From: Litoditis marina
Lineage: Eukaryota; Nematoda; Chromadorea; Rhabditida; Rhabditidae
Reading direction: 5' to 3'
NCBI GenBank assembly: GCA_964036275.1
Contig: OZ038434.1
Location: 6,529,060 to 6,593,059, forward strand
Length of the DNA: 64,000 nucleotides
A program made the position numbers and the translations under genes. The notes beneath the pieces were generated by a model. The model saw only the letters and a program-made list of their open reading frames with translations, did no database searches and was not told where the DNA came from. Positions within the stretch are counted from its first letter, which is position 1, and every line of letters begins with the position of its first letter. Positions 27,060 through 39,220 of the stretch are shown here, one piece after another.

Positions 27060-28000
27060 TTGATCATAGTGCTGTATTTACTGTGAAATACTAATGTACG
27101 GCGAACAGTCTTGTCCGTCTACGCGTGTAGCGTTTTGACTCTCATTTAAAAAGCACACTTCTCTGTTGCAATGAAATAAATTTGCCGGGAATTCTGTACT
27201 AATTCTATATGTTCCACCGCTACACCCCAAAATCAACATGGCAGTCGAAGTGGCTGCGACAGTAAAGTAATGAGTAGAGGAGCAATCGTTTCAAGACTGA
27301 TTAAATCAGGAAATGAAAACAAACTGGACCGAATCAGCCTGAAAATCTCATAAAACGTTCCAAGACGTAAACTTATGCAAACTTGCAAAATTAGATTTCT
27401 GGCTTAACCAAATTGAAATACAGTTTTTACAATTCAAAGTGTCTAATCATCCTGACAAGCCAAAAACAGTAGTAGAACTCGAAGCAAACTGAAGTTCGGC
27501 GCACCCAAAATAAAATACCCTTGGCTCAAACCCTTTCACACTTCAATCGTAAACTACAGACTAACACACAGCACACACGCATACAAAACCACAGCTACTA
27601 CACTCTCCGCCGTACACAACTATGTTACGCCCTCTAAATCTGACTTCTAGCACCCAGTCAACGAGCTGTTTCTACCATACCCGGCTTCCCGGAACATAAA
27701 AATGACATGACAAGCTCTTACTTCGGCCAGAGGCGACCGTTTTCGTTTTCTGATACACAAAAGAAACCACCTCAATGTTACGCTATCCTGAACGGATTAA
27801 CGATCCGAAACATTGAAACAGTGGGTCTCTCATCTACGAAACCGAACAGACAAAATGAATTTTGTCGATTTACGTCATATTAGGTTAGGTATTTCCATCC
27901 GAAACTAGGCGAACTTAGAGACAATAAGAGAGATGTAAATTACAGTTTACTAAAGTTTGCACTTGTGGACCGAAAATAAATGCAACTATTGCATTTTTGA
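27060..28000. other. Upstream flank of the HP1 gene, no gene seen
   Basis: AT-rich sequence without coding signal, tRNA or clear repeat. The HP1 promoter is expected here but no specific element was recognised. A splice acceptor-like TTTTCCAG directly precedes the HP1 ATG, so a non-coding first exon may lie in this stretch. Confidence 0.5.
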
Positions 28001-28213
28001 TTCTTCCCGGTGGCCGGGGATCAACACGACCAACGATCTCACTGGCTTACATAATGTAATTTCATTGAAACGAGCAACACTACATACACTACTATCAGCA
28101 CGCATAACTCTACACTACTATCAGCACACATGCTGCGACTGATGTATCTTATCGTATAAGCATGGCCAAACAAATTGTCGTATTCATCTCTCGAGCCGAG
28201 GTGGCCGGTTACT

Positions 28214-28581
28214 GGGAAAATTGAAGTATCGCCCCCCACTTTAGTTGAGTCCCCCCCCCCCCCGTAGCACTTCAACCCCCCACCCAAGCTAACACCTGAA
28301 AATCTAGGAGAGGGGGGGGGGTCAAAATTCAACTTCGACATTTACTATTTACCCCCCACTTGGGTCGGCGGGGGGTAGAACTTCAATGGTGGGGGGTCAA
28401 ACTTCAACGAGTGGGGGGCTGAACTTCAATACCGGAAATGTTTACTTTTTACCCCCCACCCTCAAACTTTTGTATTGCAGGTGATAAATTGAATTATAAC
28501 CCCCGGTGGGGGGGGGTCAAACTACAATTCCCCAAACGCAATACAAATTCAGAAAGGTGGGGGGTAAAAAGTCAATGTTCC
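28214..28581. mobile_element. TIR element with G-run motifs and 9-bp target duplication
   Basis: Ends GGGAAAATTGAAG and TCAATGTTCCC form an imperfect TIR; both flanks carry CCGGTTACT (28205-28213, 28582-28590), a 9-bp duplication of the Mutator-like type. The interior is a set of poly-G/poly-C runs linked by TCAAACTTCAA motifs in inverted order. It is 368 bp long and non-coding. Confidence 0.82.
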
Positions 28582-28736
28582 CCGGTTACTTAGTAACAGA
28601 ACCTAAACGAACTACTACACTACGTTTTCATTTACCGAAAACAATATTAAACGACCTATTGCAACGCTTGCAACCGTCCCGGCTGCCGGGGATGAACATT
28701 TACGACGTATTCTTCTCTCAGCCCGAAGTGGCCGAC

Positions 28737-28889
28737 TAGGGTTGTTAAAGTCGAACTCGAAACTCGACTCGATTCGAAAAAACTCGAAAATTTTCGAGTT
28801 GAGTCGAACTCGAAAACTCGAAATTTCCCAAAACTCGAAATTTCCCAAAACTCGAAAACTCGAAATTTTGAACTCGATTAACAACCCTA
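28737..28889 (-). mobile_element. hAT-like MITE, copy 2
   Basis: Same TIRs as 20676-20871 but in reverse orientation and shorter (153 bp). The flanks TGGCCGAC and TGGCCAGAC match as a target duplication with one inserted base, so the copy is older than copy 1. Confidence 0.88.
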
Positions 28890-29012
28890 TGGCCAGACAC
28901 CAATATGACAACAAAAGCTTATACTACTCCTAACCTAATAGCGACGGACTATAATATGACGATCGCACAAGCAAAGGGAACATTCATTCCGGCAACCGGT
29001 ATACATCGTATT

Positions 29013-29205
29013 TAGGGTTGTTAATCGAGTTCAAAATTTCGAGTTTTCGAGTTTTGGGAAATTTCGAGTTTTCGAGTTTTGAAAAAATTCGAGTTTTCGA
29101 GTTTTGAAAAATTTCGAGTTTTCGAGTTTCGAGTTCGACTCAACTCGAAAATTTTTGAGTTTTTTCGAGTCGAGTCGAGTTTCGAGTTCGACTTTAACAA
29201 CCCTA
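29013..29205 (+). mobile_element. hAT-like MITE, copy 3
   Basis: 193-bp copy with intact TIRs. Flanks share CGTATT next to the insertion, an eroded duplication. It splits one satellite unit, whose halves continue at 29006 and 29206. Confidence 0.88.
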
Positions 29206-29715
29206 ACGTATTCTTCTCTCAGCCCGAAGCGGCCGGCTAATCGGAAACCGATACGACCACAAACTCTCATACTAATACCTAATAACAACGAACTACAATA
29301 TTACTAATCCACATGCAAATGATGCATTCTTTCCGGCAGCCGGTAATAACCGCGTATTTTTCTCTCGGCCCGCGACGGCCGGCTATATTAGACTACGAGT
29401 TACTCCTAGTATAATAGCGAAATTATGCGCCTATGAGTTAAGCTAACACTACACAGAGGGTGCCTTAGTTACGAGGCCTAAGTTCTTATCCTACACTACA
29501 CAGAACCCCGCCCAACACACACGTCTCATACCGAAACTACCTCCACACAAAAAATACCTTCAGACCAACCGTACTGAAGAAGTACGTCTAATTAGCCTAT
29601 ACTTAATTTACCTAAAAAGTAACGGATGTAATGTAAAGCACCCGGCAAAAATAGAGATTAATTTACTAACTACTAAAATTAGAGAAATAGCCAGCCGCGA
29701 AGACGACTAACACAA

Positions 29716-30030
29716 GGGAAAATTCCCAGTTTAAGGGTTTCTACTGAATCGATTTCGTTGAAAATTGTGGAAAACATGTGATACCTACTCAAACCCTGGC
29801 GGACCAAAAAAAAATTAGGAAAAAATTGTTTTTGTCAAAGTTATAGACGTTTTCGGAGTGTGTAATCGTGATAAGGGAAAATTCCCAGTTTAAGGGTTTC
29901 TACTGAATCGATTTTGTTGAAAATTGTGGAAGACATGTGATACCTACTCAAACCCTGGCGGACCAAAAAAAATTTGCAAAAAAAACTGTTTTGATCAAAG
30001 TTATAGACATTTTTCGAAAAGTGTCTGCGT
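29716..30030. repeat. Two-copy tandem repeat, period 159 bp
   Basis: The block beginning GGGAAAATTCCCAGTTTAAG at 29716 repeats at 29875 with few differences, including the phrase ACTCAAACCCTGGCGGACC in both. No coding potential. Confidence 0.9.
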
Positions 30031-30189
30031 CTCTCCATTCAGCACGCTCTCTCACTCTCTCTGTCCGGTCGATAACTCAAACTGTACTGTAACGTAGAGA
30101 AACAATTACCGATTTGCTTGAAAATTGAAATATGATGCCAACGTGCAATTTGTTTGAATATGAAGTATTGTATTTCTGACGTCCTTCAG

Positions 30190-30880
30190 GATTCTGGAGA
30201 CCAGATGACGTCATTTTTGAAAAGTGCAAAGTTGACGTCACATATATTTTCAAATGATGATAATATCTTAGAAAGGGTCAACTAACGGTGAAACTCAATC
30301 TAAGAGTGACGTATTCTGGGATTCTGACGACCAGATGACGTCATTTTTGAAAAGTGCAAAGTTGACGTCAGATATATTTTCAAATGGTGAAAATATCTTA
30401 AAAATGGTATATTAACGATGAAACTTTGTCTAAATATGACGTATTCTGAAATTCAGAAGGCCAGATGACGTCAACTTTTAAAAAAATTGACGTGAAATAT
30501 ATTTAAAAATGCTAAAAATATCTTAAAAATGGTATATTAACGATGAAACTTTGTCTAAATATGACGTATTCTGAAATTCAGAAGGCCAGATGACGTCAAC
30601 TTTTAAAAAAATTGACGTGAAATATATTTTCGAATGCTAAAAATATCTTAAAAATGGTATATTAACGATGAAACTTTGTCTAAATATGACGTATTCTGGA
30701 ACTCAGAAGGCCAGATGACGTCAACTTTAAAAAAAATTGACGTCACATATATTTTCAAGTGCTGAAAATATCTTAAAAATGTTATATTAACGATGAAACT
30801 TTGTCTAAATATGACGTATTCTGGGATTCGGAAGGGCAGACGAAGTAAGTTTTCAGAACTGCAATGTTGACGTCATACTT
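30190..30880. repeat. Six-copy satellite (125-130 bp) carrying TGACGTCA palindromes
   Basis: The anchor CCAGATGACG (or its variant) occurs at 30201, 30331, 30461, 30586, 30711 and 30836. Nine exact TGACGTCA octamers (the ATF/CREB site) lie in the array, usually two per unit. The first two units are closer to each other than to the later ones. It lies between the HP1 and FMRP genes, about 3 kb past the FMRP stop. Confidence 0.9.
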
Positions 30881-30985
30881 TTTCGAATGATGGTAATTCT
30901 TGACAAGTGGTTCATTGAGAAAACAATTTTATCTGCACCGTACAGATCAAACTACATACCTACGGCATGTATACAAAAAGAGAAA

Positions 30986-32247
30986 AATTCATGAAAAAGT
31001 GGGGGCCCAACGACTGTGAGATTTGTCTTCTGCTGTGCGCCCTTTAGACAGCTACTCTCAAATGGAGCAGCTACTGCTACAAAAACCGAAAAATAATAAT
31101 ATACTCAAGTATAACTGTTCATCACAAACATACAAAAGTCGTAAAATATTTTTTCAAACCTGTAAACTAGAATCTACAAATCACAGATGTTAACTCAACG
31201 TAGTCAATTGTAAATTTTCTGGTGTTGCGGACAAAGGTTTGCAGTTGTTTGTCGTTACTTCAACTCTAACACAGGAGCGCCGGTTTCCCTGAAATTCCCC
31301 GATTTTTCCCCTGATTCTACCTCAATCGTTCCGGGATCATTTCGCGAAATGATCAGAGCGAAAAGAAGGTGAAAACCGGGAAAAATCCCGGGAATTTCCC
31401 GGTTGTCACCTTACAATTTCTCAGTAACTTCTCAGAAATTTTTCACACGTGATTGAAAAAACTAATAATATTTTTTCTTGGTAAAAGTATTTTTCGAAAA
31501 TGTTATCAAAAATATATTTTCTTGAAAAATATTTTTCTAAAAAATATTTTTCAAAATATTAATAATATATGAAGAGAATAGAAGTGCATATTTCATTAGT
31601 AAAAACTTCATGAAATGAACTCCATTGTATCATCCCTATCGATATTCAGACCTCGATGTTGAGCTGATAATTTCCAAAATATCAAATCACGGCACCCCTG
31701 GCCGCGCCGTATCTAGTACGGGTTACGCGATTGCCGCGGCGAAAGGCTTATCCATGCCCTTTTTCCGATGCTTTTCCCCGATGCTGAGTTACCCAGAAAT
31801 TATCGAGAAATTGTAGGGTATTTTATCATATTTTCCCGCACTTTTCCCTGATACTGAGTTTCCCTGAAATTTCCGAGAATTTGTAGAGTTTATACCTCCA
31901 TTTCACCCTGAAAATACCTTGAACGTTCTCGTGGATTTCCCGGAAATTCCATTTCCCCGAAACACCCTAGGTTTTTCCGGGTGCCCAATTTTCCGATGGT
32001 GTGCTACGCTTGTCATATTGTTCAACAGTTGTTCTCTCTTTCGCAGCTGTGATTTGTAGATTCTAGTTTACAGGTTTGAAAAAATATTTTACGACTTTTG
32101 TATGTTTGTGATGAACAGTTATACTTGAGTATATTATTATTTTTCGGTTTTTGTAGCAGTAGCTGCTCCATTTGAGAGTAGCTGTCTAAAGGGCGCACAG
32201 CAGAAGACAAATCTCACAGTCGTTGGGCCCCCACTTTTTCATGAATT
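30986..32247. mobile_element. 1.26 kb foldback element with apparently identical 202-bp inverted arms
   Basis: Arms 30986-31187 and 32046-32247 appear identical base for base in inverted orientation, starting AATTCATGAAAAAGTGGGGG. The terminus AAAAAGTGGGGG matches the small foldback elements at 43430 and 44932, and homology extends outward through CAAAAAGAGAA. The 0.86 kb centre is AT-rich, with TTTCCCGG-type motifs and no usable ORF. Identical arms imply recent activity or arm homogenisation. Confidence 0.92.
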
Positions 32248-32249
32248 AC

Positions 32250-34030
32250 GTTAAACTTAACCGAACACCCGCCTCAAACAAGACAAAATTAAACGAACTA
32301 CATAATGACTTGAACTACCACTTATGACACATAATAAGAAATAACTAAACATAAAACAACCAACTACTAAAGCAAAAACACTGGAATGAATTTGAAACCG
32401 TCAAATTTTCAGCTGTATTTAAAAACCCTGAATATTGCACCTCCGTGCCACGGTATGAACGCTAATAGGGAACAACCCAACGTAAAAAATGGAAAAACCT
32501 AAAACCGCTTCGCGATGGTGAGCCAAAAAACCAGGGAAATGAAATCGTGGCTCGTTTGGGAAGCGTTCATACCGTGGTGCCAGGACCCAGCTCCCGTTCA
32601 AACCGGACACAGGCTCGGACCTACCTTTACAAGAAATCCCTCTCACTCTGGCAAAATATAATATATTTTCCGTCTGTAATCTAATGACGAGAGTAACAAC
32701 CGCCATGATAGGAAAAACATTTCATTGCTAGGACTAGAAACTAGAGAAACATAAAGCACTCGTTTTTTTTTCATGCACACTGAGAAGCAATTCCCTGTGC
32801 GTTCAAACCTCAACATGTGGGATAACAGGTAGTATAGCTAACGAGATATTCTTTAGCTAGTATGGGTGGATGTGCCAGCGTGCTGGTGGAAGCTTTGAAA
32901 ATACAGTTCACCAGCCACCTAATCATTTCAACTTTAAACACTCAACGTGATCAATTTTACGCATGTAACGAGAACGTGAGAATATAACTCCAGGTAAAAA
33001 TCGGATATACTGAACATCAAAAACAAACATTTATTTTTACAAATGAAAACATGCATTTAAACTGAGATAACCAGTAGGTTCGGGATGAAACCGCTAACAC
33101 TTCATAGAACAAGGAGTGAGCAGATAACAAGTAAACCCCATTGAAGATGGGGCGGAACCTTCACAAAAATCTCATTAAAACTAAAACCGCATACAAATAA
33201 GTTAAGAAATGCTGAGTTGAAACGGCGAAAATAACCATTAACAAAAGCCATGATATCGTCTCGAAGCAAACGATTAGATAAAACAGTGACAGTATAAATA
33301 TAACAACTACTATGTATTCGGTTCGTGATGGAAGAACAATGGGAAAGGCTGCTGCATATATTTTACCTTGATAACGCAAAACGTTACGAAAGTATGTTCT
33401 TAAATCAGATGTTACTTGGAATGAGCATATGTAAAAAGCATATCAATGCACGAGAAACTATCATCACGTGTTATACATTCATATACTCAGAAGTTCAAAA
33501 CGATGAAACCATGATATTAGCGATGAAATATTGCATTCGTCAATGTTGATAAATTCGTTAAATTAATAGAGCCATTGTTTAAGTAACACAGACACAACAT
33601 CTATGTTATTATTGATCAAGTTCGAGTGATCCGCGAGCAGCGGTTAGTTCGCTAGCCGCGGCAGCATCCGACCACTAGTTTAGTTTCCAGAGAAACCACG
33701 CGCTGGAAAGATAATAAATAATAAACAAAAGGAACAAGATCTGGAGATTAACAATCCACAGTTCATAAAAGCATTACGAAGGCCCCATGTCATTAATAAT
33801 AGTACTATCAGTTTCACAGCATTCTAGACTCACTCATATCTCAAAAAAGCAGAAAAACCAAAAGCCAAAATCTGACTGGCAGTATGCTTTCAAAAAAACC
33901 GCTCCAAGCTTAAACAAATTGCAGAAAATAGCTTGCAGTAGTTCCACGGAACACCGGAAACAGCTCAAAAAGTCCGCGAGTTTGTCTAAGCTACATGAAT
34001 GTAATGATTGGAACTCCAGGTTAGTATGCA
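32250..34030. other. Gene-free stretch downstream of the FMRP gene
   Basis: AT-rich; it should contain the 3' UTR of the minus-strand FMRP gene in its right part. Short frames at 33325 and 33787 have no recognisable content or splice support. No RNA gene or clear repeat was seen. Confidence 0.5.
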
Positions 34031-34037
34031 TAAATAG

Positions 34038-37000
34038 TTAATATACAGTACCGCCGCGTCCACCCCGTCCAAATCCACGACCCCGTCCACCTCGCCCTCT
34101 CTGTCCCTCTCGGGGAGCAGCAGGAGCCACATCAGATCCAGAATCAGATCCATTCTCAGCTTGTCTGAAACAAAGCATTCATCAACAATCCAATTATGCA
34201 CACACTCCACATAAAGAAACACCATTTCAAAACGATTTTACGTACGCGGTACGCTAATGGATCTTAGATCATATTGCCGAAATCACCATCCATGAACCAA
34301 GGTTTCATAAGCTACACTTTGCAGACATTTATAGATTATATAATAGGCACAGGTAAGACTACGCGTGTATCCACAGCACTCATGCATTTCCTTATTTATA
34401 TTTTTTTTATATCAAGACGAATATGTTCCGGGTAAAATGAACCAACCTTCTTCCGTTCGCGAAACCACCCCGGTATCCGCCGCGACCTCCTCTAAAGTCC
34501 GACCCACCACGTCCGCGATATCCCCGACCTTCGTTGTAACCATTACGTTCAAACCGAGCACCTAGAGAAATGAACTCATTAATGTATGTTGAAGAAACAA
34601 AGTTTTGCTTTAATCTTTTAGTTTCAAGTTTAATTCGTTAATCACGCGAACATAGTGATGTGACGAATGAAGTGTTAGTACGAAACCAAAAAAGAACAAC
34701 GACCAACTAATCACCATTTCCCAAAGGGGGAGAAGAACGGCTGTAGACTTGTCTCTGAAGATCTTCGACACCATTACGAAGAGATTCAACGTCCTTCAGA
34801 TGACGAAGATGAAAATCGACCAGGAACAGAGCATTGTCAATGGAGTCTCTGAACATGCTGGTGTCATGATACTTCACGACATAGGAAACGACCTACTAAG
34901 CATCAATTTAAAAACTATTTTATTGAATGAGCCTAAATGTGTTGCATCTGGTTTAGGATGCTCAACCTATATTTGAATAATGCAAGTACGCGTCTGAAAA
35001 CTTGGAAACTATAAGTGCAGTTTCAGATTTGACTCTTGGAATACCAACACTTTTGTATCTTGGATTCAGCGTCTAGTAGTTTTCTTAGGGAAGATGACAC
35101 AAAAACAAAATTGTATGTTACCGCAGAGCGCCGACGCCTGTACTCTCTGAACGTAAATTAGTAAAACTACACAAGAGAAATATTACCCAGAGTATGAACT
35201 GGAAACAAAAAAAAACATTTTTCGAGACAAAAACATTCGAATTTTACAGAACAATTCTGCATTCAAGACGAATAACGCTCACCTAGTACCGGTGAAAGTG
35301 AATGGAACAGGATCAATCACATTGTCGTCGGGACCGCGACCTCTCTCGTCACCACCGGCAATTTGTACACGAACCACACCAGATTTGTCAACAATTTCCT
35401 AAATAACGAAAGATAATATCTAGTACATTACGCATATAAGGAAAACAATTTATGTAGAATGTTTTTGAATCACAGTTATAAGTACACCAATTTTCCCACG
35501 CTGTGTCATGTGACAGGACAGTCTACGTCATATAATTAATTGGTAGGAAAATTGGGGAGGTTCTACAACTTGTCGCTTTTTCTGATGTAGGAAGTTGTAG
35601 TACTTAACTCCTTGAACCCCGAACCGACACTATCCTAATGAAATCATGAATAGTACCCTTGACCTTGAGCCTTGAATTTTGTAATTGAAAATAAGCCACA
35701 TAAACGTACCTGAACTGTCTTTCCATTTTTGCCAATCACTTTCCCGACCAGTTCTCTATCGACTAGGATACTGTCTACGCCGTACTCTAGCAAAGCCCGG
35801 GCCTTTGTGGCAGACTCCTGGTCGTCAGCGAAAATCTGTAATGAGTACTATCAATAAAATTATAATCAAGATGAAGATTCTTACACACACCTAGTTTCAA
35901 TACGTCAATTGAAAAGCTGAATCCTACGGCTTCTCACCTTAAACAGACACGGCATGTGCTCATTCGGAGCCTCAGTCACTTGGATATCGAGCACTCCTTC
36001 GATTCGACGAGCACTCTGGATGTTTGCTCCCTGCGAGCCGATCGCGAGGCCCATCAGATCACTAGGAACCCTTCAACGAGCAACATCGTTTTGAAAATTG
36101 GGAAAAGAATAAGTTGACATCTGACATGACTAAATCCGTTGTATGAGAGCAATAGGAATCCTCAAGAATTAGAAATACGTGAAGCAGAAAACGTTGAAGA
36201 TCACCACGCACGCCCAAATTTCTAGAAATATTTCCGATTCAGGTTGTGGAATCACTGTCAGCGCAGTGTGATGGTTGATGGACTGACTGGTTCAACAAAT
36301 TTACAACACCTGAGCCAAAATAGCCCTAGACACCAGCATCAGCAGTAACCTCTACTTACTGAAACTCCTCGGAATACTTGGCTTCAGGGTGGGTGGAGGT
36401 GTTCTCCAGTTGCCGTTGCGCTTCTTCGGCCTTATGACGGAGATTCATCTTCACGCGGGCATCCTACAAATATAACACTACCACTCTCAAATAACTCCCC
36501 TTTTCTAGTCGAGCAAGTGAAACTGATAGAAGTATAGAATTCTCAAACCTTACTCGTGGGTGGTTGCAGAAATTATTATGCTGAAAATATGAATGGAAAG
36601 GATGGATAAATAAATAAATATAATAAGACAATTAGAGCATACCTTGAAAAACATATCGGAAACCATGTTAGCTCTCTTGAGGGCCTTCTCGGAAAAGGTA
36701 AAAAGAAGAAGTTCTCGCTTTTCCTGTAACAGAAGAAACATTACAAAACATGAACGTAAACGACATTATACTGGTTCATATTTCATGAAATAATTGATTT
36801 TCGATCACTGCCAATGGCAAACCGACCTTATCATAGGTAGCATTGATATCCTTCACACTGACTGCGAAATCGCGTGGACCATCCGCCACAGAGAAGTAGG
36901 AGTCGAGATCCTCCGGGACAGCTAGTAAAGTAATGAAAGTACAATCGCACGTGTTTCTAAGAAACGTACAGTTTCTCAACCAGCACTTGAGGATACAGAT

Positions 37001-38894
37001 GTTAATAATGCTTTCAAACACAAGTAAAAGCTTGAACAACAATGAAATCGTCTCATATTGAATCTGTAGAATTACACGATATTAACATTAACGTTTTGAT
37101 CTGCTCAAAACCATAGAATGGCCGTGAGGATTTGGAAAAACAAATGAATTTCGAATAAGAGTGAGCCCTCAATGATCTATGAAGAAACTATTCTTACCGA
37201 TAGAATCCTTCTTGATGTTGTTTAGATTGAGCTTAGTGTAGACTGTTTTCTGACTTCGACAGTTCTCTGGAACAACACCATCCACCTTGGTTCCCTCAAT
37301 GGCCTCCACCAAGATGAACTCGCCCTGAAACCATATAAGATCAACATTCAATCTTTTTCGATTTCGAAACAAATGAAATGTAAGTTATTTAAATTTAAAT
37401 ATAATGTTTTTTGAAGAATAGTTGAACATTACTGATGTGCCATGGCACTCACCTTGATTCCTCTAACACGTCCTTTCTGCCATCCCAAAACTGAGCCTTC
37501 TTGTTGCATTAAGGCTTCAATCTCATCATTTACAACTATTCCGTCCGATCTAAAAATGAATAGTAGTATACATAAAACACACCAGAATGACCGATATATT
37601 ATACGTTTCGTTTCTGGCGACTAATGAGGGAGTGGAAATCATTTGTTAAATATGACAAAATTATTGCAGCAATTCAGCAATGAACAAAAACACGGACGCG
37701 GAAAGTGGGAACGAAAGCTGTTCGCCAATGCCTGATTTTCTGGAAAACCAAATCAGCCTCGGCTCTCAAGAAATTATATCAATCTTGCTTATAACAAATA
37801 TCTTACTTTGCTGACTGAACAATGCGACATCTATCACTCTCCACAAACTCAGCAGGTCTCCAGTCACCGTTGTAAGCAACCTGAAAACAGATTATCAGAC
37901 TACTATGACTATCATTCAGGACGATAAAACTAACAAGTTTTACGAACCAGATATATTGTCGCAAAAAAAGACTAATTTAGCTAAACTTTGCTAGGAAAAT
38001 AGCCGGTTTTCTGAACTGTTTAGAATTCATACACAAGCATGCTTCCGGCCAAAAAGCACGACGTTCGCGCTTGAAGCATCCCTTACCCATACTAAAGAAC
38101 ATTAAAGTTGCCGGAATAGCCTCTAATACGCATACGAGCTCCTTCTTCGCTAGTAAACCGGAACAATTTGCTAAGTCAAGAAGTGTACGAACTAGGAATC
38201 AATTTGTATATCCGTTGTAAATGGAAAATGGTCGTGAGGGACTACCCTCCTTATCGACTGAATAGAACCAACCTCAACTTTTTGACCTTCAACGTCTATC
38301 TGCTTGACAGATCCTGGGTAGAAAACATTGTCAACCTTGATCTGAAAATATATGGTCCCATTTACGTGGGGGGTTGAACGAAATCTTCTTTCTGATTTTT
38401 TTCATCAAAGTCACTTTTCACAGTAATACGACGGTAAGAGCACTATAATACCTTGTGCATTATTATCTTCTCTGCATTATAACTGTTTGAAGTAAAATAG
38501 TTACAAGATTTATTTGTCCCAGGTACAAGAACGGGACGTCCCATGTCTCGGTACTGTCCCGGGACGGTACCAAGAATTACGATAAAAATGGAGCAGTTTT
38601 GCATAAATAATGACAAAGTGACTACTATATTCAACCATGCTGTATTTCTACCGTAATTCTTGGTACCGTCCCGGGACATGGGACGTCCCGTTCTTGTACC
38701 TGGGACAAGCCGTCGCCTGAGGTATACTTGTTTGGCGAAGCAACCAACAAAAATGACCTCATTCAACTGATATACGCAATAAGCCATAACCATAACAGAT
38801 TCCCTAGTTACTAGAGGGGAATAATCAAAATGAGAAGACCTGCAGCCATGAAAACACCTTAGAAACCGAATAAAAAACATACCTCGATATTCAT
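34038..38894 (-). CDS. FMR1: FMRP/FXR-family RNA-binding protein
   Basis: Orthologue-type member of the fragile X family, which binds mRNA and represses its translation in the cytoplasm. Exons in transcript order: 38883-38894, 38273-38341, 37807-37880, 37453-37549, 37198-37324, 36827-36921, 36643-36723, 36554-36580, 36360-36463, 35938-36070, 35710-35835, 35283-35398, 34715-34848, 34447-34561, 34038-34164; 1437 nt, 478 aa, phases consistent. Order: paired Agenet/Tudor domains (about 1-130), a bridging segment with VPEDL, KH1 (VPSDLMGLAIGSQGANIQ), KH2 (LVGKVIGKNGKTVQEIVDK), a helix, then RGG-rich C-terminus (GQRGRGGRGRGFGRGG). Both KH GxxG loops are intact. The position matching human Ile304 seems to be Val. 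Shorter than human FMRP (632 aa), mainly after KH2. Exon 36554-36580 is a 27-nt microexon. Confidence 0.96.
38514..38708. mobile_element. Palindromic MITE in intron 1 of the FMRP gene
   Basis: Arms beginning TTGTCCCAGGTACAAGAACG are mirrored at the other end and stay near-identical for about 75 bp. The left arm carries a 14-bp internal duplication of the GTACYGTCCCG motif that the right arm lacks. It is 195 bp long; no target duplication was found. Confidence 0.88.
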
Positions 38895-39220
38895 CTCTGA
38901 TAACTATGTACACCTGACAACGCCGAAGGCTATATCGAAAAGCTGCAAAAAAAATAATGGAATCAAACGATGTTCAATGAGTGGATAGGAACTAATACGC
39001 GTTCACGCGAACAGTGAGCAATTCCAGAATAAATGAAATGAGTGTCAAGTTCCAAGAACAGCATAATAATAAAAGTGAGTAGCACAAAAGAAGACTGAAG
39101 AACAATAAAAATTGAAATCACTAGGCCTACAGCTCACATGCCCAAACAAAGCTTGTTTCTAACCAAAGTTAACTACTAATCATTACACTGAAAATCTAAA
39201 CTCATACAATATATAAAAGA

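Larger units (their letters stand above)
28003..29400. repeat. Old GC-rich satellite array invaded by three TIR elements
   Basis: A motif of the form CCGGCnGCCGG, then CGTATTCTTCTCTC, then AGCCCGAAGYGGCCGGCTA recurs near 28003, 28186, 28671, 28979/29207 and 29318. Removing the inserted elements at 28214-28581, 28737-28889 and 29013-29205 leaves units of roughly 150-190 bp. The units are diverged, so the array is old. Confidence 0.7.

Noticed and set aside
30190..30880. CRISPR-like array
   Set aside because: The repeats are 125-130 bp in direct succession with no unique spacers, in a eukaryotic genome; it is a satellite.
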